Shown piece after piece: positions 18,828-27,535 of a DNA stretch of 64,000 nt. The translations under genes and the position numbers were made by a program. Under the pieces are notes generated by a model. It was not told the DNA's origin, did no database searches, and saw only the letters and a program-made list of their open reading frames with translations. Origin of the DNA: DASXKD01 sp963762735 (GTDB lineage: Bacteria; Actinomycetota; Actinomycetes; Streptosporangiales; Streptosporangiaceae); the NCBI GenBank assembly GCA_963762735.1, contig CAVXMG010000004.1, forward strand, positions 14,827 to 78,826, read 5' to 3'. Every line of letters starts with the position of its first letter. Position 1 is the stretch's first letter.

Positions 18828-19613
18828 GTGACCGACTCAGGGAAGACCGAGATGACAGGCAAGCAGCCGCCGCGGGCGGGGGAGTCCGGGGCCGGGCGGG
18901 AGTCCGGGGCCGGGTGGCCCGGCGGCCAGGGGGGAGCGGCGGAGCCGCTCAAGGCTCGGCGGGTGAGCCGTCAGCGCGAGGCGGGGGAGGCCACCCGGCG
19001 CGAGACCCGCAGGCGGCTGCTCGCCGCCGCCAAGGCCGAGTTCGCCGAGCGGGGTTACGCGGCGGCCACCGTGATCCGCATCGCCGAGCGGGCCGACGTC
19101 TCCGTGCAGACCCTCTATTCCAACTGGGGCAACAAGCGGAACCTGCTGCGCGCCGTCATGGAGAGTTCAGTCACCGGCGACGAGGACGTGCCACTGGTCG
19201 CCGGGCGGCCGCCCGCCGTCATCACCGCCACCATCGATCCGGCGGACGCCGCGGACCCGCGCAAGCTGCTGGTCCACCTGAGCCGCCAGTACCGGCTGCT
19301 CGCCGAGCGGTCGGCGGTCGGCTGGCAGACCTACCGGGACGGCGCCGGGGTCGATCCGGACATCGCCGCGGACTGGCAGCAGCTCAGCGACCTGCGCCGG
19401 GGGGCGTTCCATGCCCTCTTCGCCCAGGTGCCCGCAGGGGCGCTGCGCGCCGGGCTCAGCAACACGGCCGCAGCGGACACCGCCTGGGTCATCGCCAGCC
19501 CGGACGCCCACGACCTGCTGGTGCGCCAGGCGGGCTACAGCTACGACCAACTGGAGAACTGGGCCCGCAGCACCCTCAGCGCCGCCCTGCTGGCCGGTCC
19601 GGAACGGGAGTGA
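18828..19613 (+). CDS. TetR-family transcriptional regulator
   Basis: A 261-residue regulator with an N-terminal helix-turn-helix at about residues 60-105 (TRRLLAAAKAEFAERGYAAA-like region, then IAERADVSVQTLYSNWGNKRNLLRAV). The first 50 residues are a Gly-rich extension. The C-terminal ligand domain is diverse. GTG start with no Shine-Dalgarno but a -10 at the right distance for a leaderless message. It probably represses the divergent efflux pump and itself. Confidence 0.88.
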   Translation: MTDSGKTEMTGKQPPRAGESGAGRESGAGWPGGQGGAAEPLKARRVSRQREAGEATRRETRRRLLAAAKAEFAERGYAAATVIRIAERADVSVQTLYSNWGNKRNLLRAVMESSVTGDEDVPLVAGRPPAVITATIDPADAADPRKLLVHLSRQYRLLAERSAVGWQTYRDGAGVDPDIAADWQQLSDLRRGAFHALFAQVPAGALRAGLSNTAAADTAWVIASPDAHDLLVRQAGYSYDQLENWARSTLSAALLAGPERE

Positions 19614-19665
19614 CCTGGCCAGCGGGGGAGTGGCTGCCGGGCGCATGCCGGGCTGAGAGCGGCCC

Positions 19666-20127
19666 TCAGCCGGTATCCGCCAGGCGCTTGGGCGCCCAGA
19701 GTTGGTCGGCGTCACCGGCGGCGAGCCGGCCTTGGTAGACGTCGATCTTGTGATCGATGAGCTTGAGATTTTCCTGCAGCTCAGCGAGCTTGGCGGTCAC
19801 CTCGGCGCGGTGGGCCTGCAGGAGGGCGAGTCGTTCCTCCTCGTTGCCGGGGCCAGCGGATACCAGCTGGGCGTAGCGCTTGATGGTCCTGATGGGCATG
19901 CCGGTGGACCTCAGCTTGGTGCAGATGCTGATCCACTTGAGGTCTTCCTGCTGGTAGCGCCGTCGGCCGCTGTGGTTGCGGTGCACGGTGGTGATGACCA
20001 GGCCAGCGCGTTCGTAGTAGCGCAAGGTGTGCACGCTGACTCCGGTGCGGCGAGCGGCTTCGGCGATGCTCAGCCCCGCCTGGGGGACTGGGCCCTTGGA
20101 TATCGGCTGCGGTTTGACTTCGAGCAC
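19666..20127 (-). CDS. MerR-family transcriptional regulator
   Basis: A 153-residue MerR regulator: wHTH SIAEAARRTGVSVHTLRYYE then RAGLVITTVHRNHSGRRRY, followed by the long dimerisation helix (ERLALLQAHRAEVTAKLAEL) and a short C-terminus without an obvious Cys metal site. GTG start at 20127. It is divergent from an efflux pump across 24 bases, and that gap plus its own 5' end contain a promoter with the 19-bp spacer typical of MerR targets. Confidence 0.88.
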   Translation of the reverse strand: MLEVKPQPISKGPVPQAGLSIAEAARRTGVSVHTLRYYERAGLVITTVHRNHSGRRRYQQEDLKWISICTKLRSTGMPIRTIKRYAQLVSAGPGNEEERLALLQAHRAEVTAKLAELQENLKLIDHKIDVYQGRLAAGDADQLWAPKRLADTG

Positions 20128-20144
20128 GCTCTAAATTCTAGCGT
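20114..20144 (+). promoter_or_regulatory. MerR-type promoter of the divergent efflux gene
   Basis: TTGACT (20114-20119) and TAGCGT (20139-20144) are separated by 19 bases, the over-long spacing that MerR activators correct by twisting DNA. The spacer holds the inverted repeat GAGC-AC-GCTC. The expected transcription start coincides with the ATG at 20152, so the transcript would be leaderless. Confidence 0.6.
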
Positions 20145-20151
20145 CGCAACC

Positions 20152-21681
20152 ATGAGTGTTTCCGTGCGCAGAGGCCACCGACCGGATCGGGCCCGGATAC
20201 CGGAACTCAGCCAACGACGCCGGTTCCTGATCCTCGCGATCTGCTGCGCCAGCATCCTCGTCGTGGTGATGGATATCTCCATCGTCAACGTCGCGATCCC
20301 GGCGATCCGCCACGACCTGCACGCCCCGGTGTCCAGCCTGCAGTGGACGGTCGACGCGTACACCCTGGTGCTGGCCAGCTTCCTGGTGCTGGCCGGGTCC
20401 ACTGCCGACCGGTTCGGCCGCCGGCGCGTCTTCCAGGCCGGCCTCGCCGCCTTCGGCCTCGGCTCGCTGCTATGCAGCCTGGCGCCGGGCATCGGCTGGC
20501 TGATCGCGGCGCGAGTGCTGCAGGGCGCCGGGGGCACGATGCTCAACCCGGTGGCGATGTCGATCGTCGCCACGACGTTCCCAGGCCGGGCCGAGCGGGC
20601 CAGGGCCATCGGCGTGTTCGGGTCGGTGTCCGGCCTGTCGCTGGCATTGGGGCCGATCCTCGGCGGCGCCCTGGTCGACGGCCTCGGCTGGCGCTCCATC
20701 TTCTGGGTCAACGTGCCGATCGTGGCCGCCGCGATCGTCTGCACCGCGCTGTTCGTGCCGGAGTCCCGCGCCGCCCGGGCACGCCGGTTCGACCCGGTGG
20801 GGCAGATCCTGGTGATCCTGGTACTGGGCAGCGTCGTCTATGCGATCATCGAGTCCACCAGGCTGGGCTGGACCTCGCCGGTCGTCCTCGGCCTGCTCGC
20901 CGTCGCCGTGCTCGGCGTGCTGGGCATCTTCGGCTACGAACCGCGCCGCGCCGACCCACTGCTGGAGCTGCGGTTGTTCCGCAGCGTGCCGTTCAGCGCG
21001 GCGATCGCGATGGCGCTCTGGGCGTTGTGCGCGTTCGGCGCGTTCCTGTTCGTGACCACCCTGTATCTGCAGGACGTGCGCGGCCTGTCGGCGCTGGCGG
21101 CCGGGTTGTGCCTGCTCCCGGTTGGGGTGCTGGTGTTGCTGCTGTCGCCGCTGACCGGCCGGGTGGTCGGCGGGCGCGGGCCGCGGCTGCCGCTGATGGT
21201 CTCCGGGGCCGCGCTGGCACTGGGCGGCGGGGCATCGGTCTGGCTCGGACCGGGCACCCCGCTGCCGGCCGTGCTCGCGACCTACGTGCTGTTCGGCATC
21301 GCGCTCGGCACCGTCAACCCGCCGATCACCAACTCGGCGGTCTCCGGGATGCCGGGCTCGATGGCCGGGGTGGCCGCCTCGCTGGCCTCTACCGGCCGGC
21401 AGACCGGCACCACCCTCGGCGTCGCGATCTCCGGAACGATCGTGGGATCGGCCCTGGCCCGCGGCGGGACGGCGTTTACCAGCGCGGCACGCGGGGTGTG
21501 GTGGCTGGTACTCGGGCTGGGCCTGGGCATCTTTGTCCTGGGACTGGTCAGCACCGGGCGCTGGGCCCAGCGCACCGCCGGGCGGGCGGCGGCGCTGTTC
21601 GAGGAGGTGGACCGGGGCGCGGATCTCCCTGACGCTGTACAGGTCCAGACCGCCTCAGGTTCGCGCAGGTCACAGTCCTAG
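20152..21681 (+). CDS. MFS efflux transporter, MerR-linked
   Basis: A 509-residue EmrB/QacA-type transporter of about 14 helices. Motifs: MDISIVNVAIPAIRHDL in helix 1, GSTADRFGRRRVFQAG (motif A) and GLSLALGPILGGALV (motif C). The ATG at 20152 is chosen because the preceding sequence is MerR promoter; the frame is open much further upstream but opposite merR. The C-terminal 40 residues are polar. It is the likely target of the divergent MerR gene. Confidence 0.9.
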   Translation: MSVSVRRGHRPDRARIPELSQRRRFLILAICCASILVVVMDISIVNVAIPAIRHDLHAPVSSLQWTVDAYTLVLASFLVLAGSTADRFGRRRVFQAGLAAFGLGSLLCSLAPGIGWLIAARVLQGAGGTMLNPVAMSIVATTFPGRAERARAIGVFGSVSGLSLALGPILGGALVDGLGWRSIFWVNVPIVAAAIVCTALFVPESRAARARRFDPVGQILVILVLGSVVYAIIESTRLGWTSPVVLGLLAVAVLGVLGIFGYEPRRADPLLELRLFRSVPFSAAIAMALWALCAFGAFLFVTTLYLQDVRGLSALAAGLCLLPVGVLVLLLSPLTGRVVGGRGPRLPLMVSGAALALGGGASVWLGPGTPLPAVLATYVLFGIALGTVNPPITNSAVSGMPGSMAGVAASLASTGRQTGTTLGVAISGTIVGSALARGGTAFTSAARGVWWLVLGLGLGIFVLGLVSTGRWAQRTAGRAAALFEEVDRGADLPDAVQVQTASGSRRSQS

Positions 21682-21766
21682 GCAGCGGTTTCCAGGGAGC
21701 CGCCGCTGCATCGACAGTTCCGTCTCACTGGCGTCTGGTGCCCTGGGTGGCTGGGAGACTATTGGG

Positions 21767-23983
21767 GTGTTTGTCGTTGATGACCTGGTGGCGTGGTTAA
21801 CCGGGCAGCTGGCCGACGCCGGTTATCAGGGGCTAATCAGGCTGTTGCGCGGCAGTGACCAGGCACATGCGCTGCGACAGGCGGTCATGGCCGCCGTGCA
21901 GGCCACGGCAGATGAGATCAGCCCAGCCGACCCGGAACAGGCCCAATGGACCGCGGCGCAGATCAGCACGGCGTTCGGCAGGCGGAAGCCTGTCCCGCTG
22001 CCACCGGGACGGCCTACGGTCCTGGAGGCGCTGCGGGCCGGGATCGCCGGGCAGCTTTCTGGTCTGGATGATGCGGGGCGGACAGCTGCGAGCATGCCGG
22101 GAGCACCGGTCAGCGAGGTGGCGTACAAGTTGACCGGTCACCTGGTCCGCGAGATTGTTATCCGCGGCTCCCAGGAAGGGCCGCTGACTCCGCTGGCCGA
22201 TCAGCTCAATCATGACCTGACCCACCTGCAGGGGGAGCGGATTGAAGGCATGCTCGCTCGGCTCTCGGACCGGCTGGGTGACGCATTGGGCCCGTCGGTC
22301 AGCCCTGCGGGGTCGGTGGGTCGGCGGCCGCGTGCCGATGTGGGTGACCCGTTCGCGCTGGAGGTGCACCGCCCAGTTCAGCCCGACGTCTCACAGCCCG
22401 CGCTGCCGGTGCCGCGCGGGCATCCAGACCAGCGCGGCACCAGCACGGCAGACGCTGCCGCCGCCATTCAGGATGAACAAAGAAGTCTCTGCCCGCCGGC
22501 CCCGGTAATCCGAAAACCCCACTGGACGGGCAGTGCCCGGCCACTTCGCGTGCTGGAGAGTGCCGAGCGCGTTGCCCAGTCGATTCTCGATAGAAGTTCG
22601 AGGGCTTCAGCGCTCGTCCCTATCGTGAAAGTACTGGCTGACGCCGATCCGGGCCGGGCTGCGCAGGTCATGGCCGATGCGCTTAAAGACATCAGCCCGG
22701 ACAGTTCAACGTTCGCTGAAATCCTGGCGGTGATGGCTACCTCAGACCCTGATCAGGCTGAGCATCTCGCTCAGTCGATCCCGCGGCGGGGAACTGAGGC
22801 CTTTTCACTTGGGCATATTGCCGCCGCGATGGCGGCCGCTGAGCCTGATCGGGCTGAGCGCGTTGCCAGGTTGGCTGAGTATGACTCCGCCGATGTTCGA
22901 GCGCTGAAGAGGATCGTCGAGGTCATCGCCGTCACCGACCCGGATCGCGCCGAGCGCATCGCTGGTGCGATCCCGGACGAGTGGTCGCAGGCCGAGACCC
23001 TGGAGACACTGGCAGCGCGCTTGGCCGTCGTCGATCCGGTGCGAGCCGGGCGAATCGCCGAGTCGATCAGCAAGATGGATCTGAAAGTGTCCGCGCTCGC
23101 CGAAATCGCGTGCAGGGTGACCGATTCCGCTCCCGATCTGGCTGCGCGGCTCATCACATCAGCAGAGTGCGCTTGCGAGTCAATGAACGACAAGTGGCCG
23201 GCCCTTCTATCGCAGAAGCAAAGAAAGGCGATCGCGTACGCCGAGATTGCATGTGCGCTGGTCGAACTTGACCCGGCACGGGAGGCTCGTTTTGTTGCCG
23301 ACGCCGAACGCGTCGCGCGATCGATCATCGGAAAGGCGCGAAGGGTTGAGGTTCTCGTTGACGTCGCGGAAACGCTTGCCAATTTCGATCCGGCTCAAAG
23401 CGTCAGGTTGCTTACTGATGCCGCATGTCTCGCCCAATCTATTAGAGACTGGTGGAGGATAAACCGTACCGGACCACGTGGTGTAGGAGGCATAGTCCCT
23501 TCAACACGGGATTCAGCTATCGCACAAGTTGCCATTGTAGCGGCTTCGGTAGATCCTGACCTTGCCGAGCGTGTCGCGCGATCAATCATGGGGGTGACCA
23601 CGGTATACGACTGGTCCGGGGCAATCGTGACAGCGCTGGCTGCCGCTGCCCCGGACCGAGCCGAAGGCGTGGCCCGGCTCACGTTGACGTCATATTCAGG
23701 GGATGACGCGCAAGGTGCGGCGGTGGGGCTAGGAGAGGTCGCAAGGGTGGTGGCCGCCTCTGATCCAGACCGAGCTGAACGCATCGCCCGGTCCATCGTC
23801 AGCCCCCATCACGATTTTTCGTACGAAAGGGACATAGCGCTCAAGAAAGTTGCGCAGGTAACGGCCGCCTTTGACCTGGACCGAGCTGAACGCATTGCTT
23901 GGTCCATCGTTGATAAAGAGATCAAAGTGAAAACCCTGGCTGCTATCGCGAGGGTCATGCTTCAGGTGCGAGGAGACCGTTGA
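21767..23983 (+). CDS. orphan helical-repeat protein with STAND/NACHT-type N-terminal domain
   Basis: About 738 residues. Residues 1-170 (LVAWLTGQLADAGYQGLIRL, SDQAHALRQAV, TVLEALRAGIAGQLSGLDDAG, YKLTGHLVREIVIRGS, QLNHDLTHLQGERIEGML) resemble, from memory, the helical N-terminal domain that precedes NTPase, WD40 or TPR modules in many actinobacterial STAND/NACHT proteins. A Pro-rich linker follows. Residues 255-735 hold about twelve copies of a 35-50-residue helical repeat centred on DPDRAERIARSI and a following A-L-x-x-IA helix. No P-loop, TIR, nuclease or membrane segment is visible. GTG 21767 is the best start; the open frame extends to 21533 over the pump gene. Base use in the repeat half is less GC-rich than the neighbours. 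Function unknown; a sensor or scaffold is inference. Confidence 0.7.
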   Translation: MFVVDDLVAWLTGQLADAGYQGLIRLLRGSDQAHALRQAVMAAVQATADEISPADPEQAQWTAAQISTAFGRRKPVPLPPGRPTVLEALRAGIAGQLSGLDDAGRTAASMPGAPVSEVAYKLTGHLVREIVIRGSQEGPLTPLADQLNHDLTHLQGERIEGMLARLSDRLGDALGPSVSPAGSVGRRPRADVGDPFALEVHRPVQPDVSQPALPVPRGHPDQRGTSTADAAAAIQDEQRSLCPPAPVIRKPHWTGSARPLRVLESAERVAQSILDRSSRASALVPIVKVLADADPGRAAQVMADALKDISPDSSTFAEILAVMATSDPDQAEHLAQSIPRRGTEAFSLGHIAAAMAAAEPDRAERVARLAEYDSADVRALKRIVEVIAVTDPDRAERIAGAIPDEWSQAETLETLAARLAVVDPVRAGRIAESISKMDLKVSALAEIACRVTDSAPDLAARLITSAECACESMNDKWPALLSQKQRKAIAYAEIACALVELDPAREARFVADAERVARSIIGKARRVEVLVDVAETLANFDPAQSVRLLTDAACLAQSIRDWWRINRTGPRGVGGIVPSTRDSAIAQVAIVAASVDPDLAERVARSIMGVTTVYDWSGAIVTALAAAAPDRAEGVARLTLTSYSGDDAQGAAVGLGEVARVVAASDPDRAERIARSIVSPHHDFSYERDIALKKVAQVTAAFDLDRAERIAWSIVDKEIKVKTLAAIARVMLQVRGDR

Positions 23984-24002
23984 GTGTTGCGAGGCGCGCT
24001 GG

Positions 24003-25335
24003 TTAGCCGGCAGGTTTCACGGGCGCCAGGGAGTTGCCGGGTGCGATCTGCGAGCAGTCATTCGCCGCCTGGTTTCCGGCGAAACGGCCGTCGAGCCAGG
24101 CCAGGGCGGCCGGTGCCCAGACGGGGAAGGTCGTGACGTGGCTCAGGGCGTTGTACTGGGTGTAGTCCACCGCCGTGCCGGAGGCACAGAAGTCGCGAGC
24201 CAGGGTACGGACGTCGCCAGCCACCATGACCCCGTCGCCGGGTCCGATGCCGGGCTTGTTGCCGGGGGTGCCTTCGAGAATTCCGTTGGCTCCCTGGCCG
24301 ATAAACATGGGAATGGTGGGGGAGCCGAGGCTGCCGGCATTGAGCTCGTTCTCGACTTTGACCAGAACGGGGATGCTGGCCGGATTCGCGTATTGCGGCT
24401 TGGCCAGCTGGGCGAACGTGAGCCCAGGGTATTGCCCCAGGACGTTGGCGATCGAGGCATTTTGAAGCGAGTTGTAGAGCTGACGCCCATAACTGCTCAG
24501 GTAGGGCGTGATGTCGATGTGGAAGCCCCGGGCGATACCGATGATGGCCATGGGAATGATGCCCGCCCAGATGCTGCTGCCGTCCACGTACGTGAGATTG
24601 TGCGCCGGGTCGACGAGCACGCCACCTTCGGCCGCACCGACCAGCTGGCGGTTGACATCGGGGGCGTAGGCCGGTGCCATCTGGGCGGCCCAGCCGGTCG
24701 CGATGGCACCTCCCGAGTAGCCGAACAGGCCGATCGGGGTGGTCTTGGTAAGCCCGGTGAGCGGGGAGTTCGTCGCGGCTCGTATCGAGTTGAGGGTGCT
24801 CGTCCCGTACTCCGGACTGCTGGAGAAGTCAGCCGTCTGGCCCTCGGTGTCGGGAACGATGACCGTATAGCCCTGAAGCAGCAGGGGAGCGATCACCACC
24901 GATTCGGCGTCGGTCACGAGCCCGCCCAGGGTGACGTCGCCGGCGATCTGAACGGACGGTTCGTCGGCCGGGTTGAGCGAGTCGTAGAAGGACTGGTAAG
25001 AGACCGCGCGAGGGGAGCTTAGGCGGTACGGGCGGCTCCAGCACCGAGGTGACGTTCGTCGTCGGCTGGCCGAGCGCCCCGGCGGACCGGTAAACCAACT
25101 GGACCACCCGGACCGGGAGCGCTATGCCTGCGACGTGGTAGGACAGCGTCCGGGTCTTCAGCACGGTGCCCGGCTTGATCTGGGCCAGCGGCGTGCTGCC
25201 GGTGTAGGTGTAGAAGGACCCCCGCGCCGGAGCAGTTGCCGCCTGCGCCAGCGGGGCCGGCGCCCCGGCAAAGCCAGCCACCGCCAGGGCCGTCACCGCA
25301 GTCACCGCCGCTTTGGACCCGATCCGCACCCACAT
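24003..25335 (-). pseudogene. secreted lipase/alpha-beta hydrolase, frameshifted
   Basis: The N-terminal part (25335 to about 25020) has a signal peptide (SKAAVTAVTALAVAGFAGA, then AQAATA) and continues YTGSTPLAQIKPGTVLKTRT, VRVVQLVYRS. After about 25020 the frame changes: SPRAVSYQSFYDSLNPADEP, VTDAESVVIAPLLLQGYTVI and the nucleophile elbow GLFGYSGGA follow to a stop at 24003. Together these form one secretory lipase (LIP-type) of about 443 residues, so one base has been gained or two lost. Could be a sequencing error in a functional gene. It converges on the repeat protein gene and is divergent from the UvrC-like gene. Confidence 0.75.
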
Positions 25336-25372
25336 GGGCTTCTCCCATCGGCTTGGCCCCGCAGCGGTATGT

Positions 25373-25388
25373 TACCCACTAGTAGGTA
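25373..25388. promoter_or_regulatory. near-perfect palindrome upstream of the lipase
   Basis: TACCCACTAGTAGGTA is a 16-base palindrome with one mismatched pair around ACTAGT, 37 bases upstream of the lipase start and about 120 upstream of the UvrC-like gene. Its form is like TetR-family operators. The possible -10 TAACAT of the lipase (minus strand, 25374-25369) abuts it. Confidence 0.45.
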
Positions 25389-25506
25389 TCTGGTGCCACC
25401 CCCTCTTCGCACCGGTGCCCCAGAGCCATCACGTCTGGGCGGTGCGGCCGGGACGGGCGGATACTTGCCAAGTGGCGTCAGTCTGGATGGCGGGCGGAGC
25501 GGCCTG

Positions 25507-26427
25507 ATGCCGCGCCACAGGCCGCCCGCAGTAGGAAGGCTGCCCGGCACACCCGGCGTCTACCGGTTCCGGGATGCCGGTGACCGGGTGCTGTATATCG
25601 GCCGCGCCAGCGCGTTGCGCAGCCGGGTGGCGTCGTACTGGTCGGATCTGCGCAATCGCGATCACTTGGCTCCGATGGTGGCCCGGATCGCCAGGATCGA
25701 AGCGGTCAGCTGCGACTCTGCCCATGAAGCCGCTTGGCTGGAACGGAATCTGCTGGAGGCATCGTTGCCGCCGTGGAACCGGACGCCGGGTGGTCAGGAA
25801 AGCGCTGTCTACATCCGGATGGACACCGGGCCGGCGAACCCGGGCCTTTCCGTCGTATACCAGGCAGATCCGGCCGGCCAGGTGCGGTACTTCGGCCCCT
25901 ACCTGGGCGGCCTGCGAGTGCGGCAGGCGGTCACCGCGCTGCACAGGCTCGGGCCGCTGTCCTATTCGGGGACCCGGCTGAGCGGGGCCGAACGTGAAAT
26001 GGCCTGCATTCGGGGAGTCGCCGGCGCGGACCGCACGGCGCTCGCCGGCTCGCTCGCGGCGATCCTGGAACGCCAGCCTGGCGCAGTCAGCTGGGCTTTC
26101 CGTCAACTGGAGCAGTTGCGGGACCGCGCGGCCCAGACGCTGGCCTACGAGTTCGCCGCCCGGATCCAGGACGAGATCGGCGCGCTGAGCTGGGTTAGCT
26201 GTCCGCAACGGGTCACCAGCATGGATGACGCAAATCTCACCATCGCTGGCTGGTCCCGCGGCGTGTTGGTCGAATTCTTGATACGCAGCGGGCGGCTCTG
26301 CGGCTGGTCGCAAAGATCATGCACCCTGCCCAGCGTCGCCCCAGCGCTGGCCGCCACCCCCGCTGCCTGGCGCGACTTCACGCAGCGCAACGCGGAACTC
26401 GCCGCCAGCCTGGCTCAGCACCCGTAA
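25507..26427 (+). CDS. short UvrC-like GIY-YIG nuclease-domain protein
   Basis: A 306-residue protein with an N-terminal GIY-YIG domain (GTPGVYRFRDAGDRVLYIGRAS with Arg and Glu nearby, WLERNLL) and a UvrB-interaction helix pair near residue 200 (LEQLRDRAAQTLAYEFAARI). It lacks the RNase H-like and helix-hairpin-helix C-terminus of full UvrC, so in layout it resembles Cho, which makes the 3' incision in nucleotide excision repair. ATG 25507 with GGAGCGG upstream; the frame is open further upstream. Stands alone. Confidence 0.75.
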   Translation: MPRHRPPAVGRLPGTPGVYRFRDAGDRVLYIGRASALRSRVASYWSDLRNRDHLAPMVARIARIEAVSCDSAHEAAWLERNLLEASLPPWNRTPGGQESAVYIRMDTGPANPGLSVVYQADPAGQVRYFGPYLGGLRVRQAVTALHRLGPLSYSGTRLSGAEREMACIRGVAGADRTALAGSLAAILERQPGAVSWAFRQLEQLRDRAAQTLAYEFAARIQDEIGALSWVSCPQRVTSMDDANLTIAGWSRGVLVEFLIRSGRLCGWSQRSCTLPSVAPALAATPAAWRDFTQRNAELAASLAQHP

Positions 26428-26440
26428 TGGGCGGGCCTTT

Positions 26441-27535
26441 TCAGGAAAGGCGGCTGAGCCGCCGGAAGCAGTACCCGGCCAGGGCCAGGGCCAGGGCGAG
26501 GTAGATAGCGGTCTCGGTCCACTGGAAGCGCCAGTAGCGGCTGGCGGGCTGGTAGGTGATGGCCTCGTGGATGCCGTGGCTGGCCAGGCAGCCAACGAAG
26601 GCGACGGGGCCCGTCGTCGACCCCTGTGGGCTGGCGCCCTGATTCGCGCCCGTGCCCGGGCCGGTGCTTCCAACCGATGCGCAGGCAGCCGGGGTGGAGC
26701 TGGTTGCCTGCCCGGCGGCGTTGACGGGCCCGCTGGACAGGAGCCAGGCGCCGGGCTGGCCGGGGATGCTGTTGGCGTAGAGCGTGAAGGTGTCGCCGCC
26801 CGGGCCGGTCTGTGACGGGAGGGCGTTTCCCAGCGAGGTGACCGGGTTGACCGTGTGGTCGGGCGGGGCGAGGTTGGGGCGGACCCACAGCGGCATGGCG
26901 ACCTGGAGGGCGGCGAAGATGGCCAGGGTGACGGCCATGGCCGGGATGGTGCGCCGGATCAGCGCCCCGGTGGTCACGCCGAGGGCGAAGGCGAAGGCGG
27001 CGTAGCCGAGCGGGGCGATGCCGTGGGTGGGGAAGTTCAGCTGGCTGAACCGGCTCTGGGCAAACCCGACGGAGGCGCCGTCGGCGCCGGCCTGGCTGAT
27101 CGGCGCCGCCCACCAGGTCTGCATCAGGCTAAGCGCTTCGGTGACCGCCATGGCGGCCAGGGCGCCGACGGCGAGCCTGACGGCCAGCCACCGGGTCCGG
27201 GTGACGGACTGGTTCCAGGCCAGGGCGGCGGTCCCGGTCTCCAGCTCCCGGGCGATCAGCGGCGCTCCCCAGAACAGGCCGATGACGGCGGGCGCCAGGA
27301 GGATGACCCCGGTGCTGAGCAGCCACAGCACATAGTAGGGGCTGCGGATCAGCGACCCGGCGAAGTAGTCGGCCAGGTTCGTGCAGCTGCCGCCGTGGCA
27401 GTTGTCGAGCCCGTCGGCGGCGTATGTGCTGGCCAGGTGCGGCCCGGTGGCCGCGAGCAGGATCGTGAAGGCGGCCAGGGTCACGGCTGCGGTGATGGCC
27501 TGGATGCGGAACTGAAGCATGCTGAGCCGGATCAT
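26441..27535 (-). CDS. ABC transporter permease (ABC-2 type)
   Basis: A 364-residue integral membrane protein with about six helices. It opens with MIRLSMLQFRIQAITAAVTL, has the conserved LIARELETGTAALAWNQSVTRTRWLAVRL segment cut here by helices, a long extracellular Gly/Ser/Pro-rich loop before the last helix, and ends in a basic tail. Its ATG overlaps the stop of the ATPase gene (ATGA), so the two form one transporter. Third gene of a GntR-ATPase-permease operon. Confidence 0.85.
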   Translation of the reverse strand: MIRLSMLQFRIQAITAAVTLAAFTILLAATGPHLASTYAADGLDNCHGGSCTNLADYFAGSLIRSPYYVLWLLSTGVILLAPAVIGLFWGAPLIARELETGTAALAWNQSVTRTRWLAVRLAVGALAAMAVTEALSLMQTWWAAPISQAGADGASVGFAQSRFSQLNFPTHGIAPLGYAAFAFALGVTTGALIRRTIPAMAVTLAIFAALQVAMPLWVRPNLAPPDHTVNPVTSLGNALPSQTGPGGDTFTLYANSIPGQPGAWLLSSGPVNAAGQATSSTPAACASVGSTGPGTGANQGASPQGSTTGPVAFVGCLASHGIHEAITYQPASRYWRFQWTETAIYLALALALAGYCFRRLSRLS

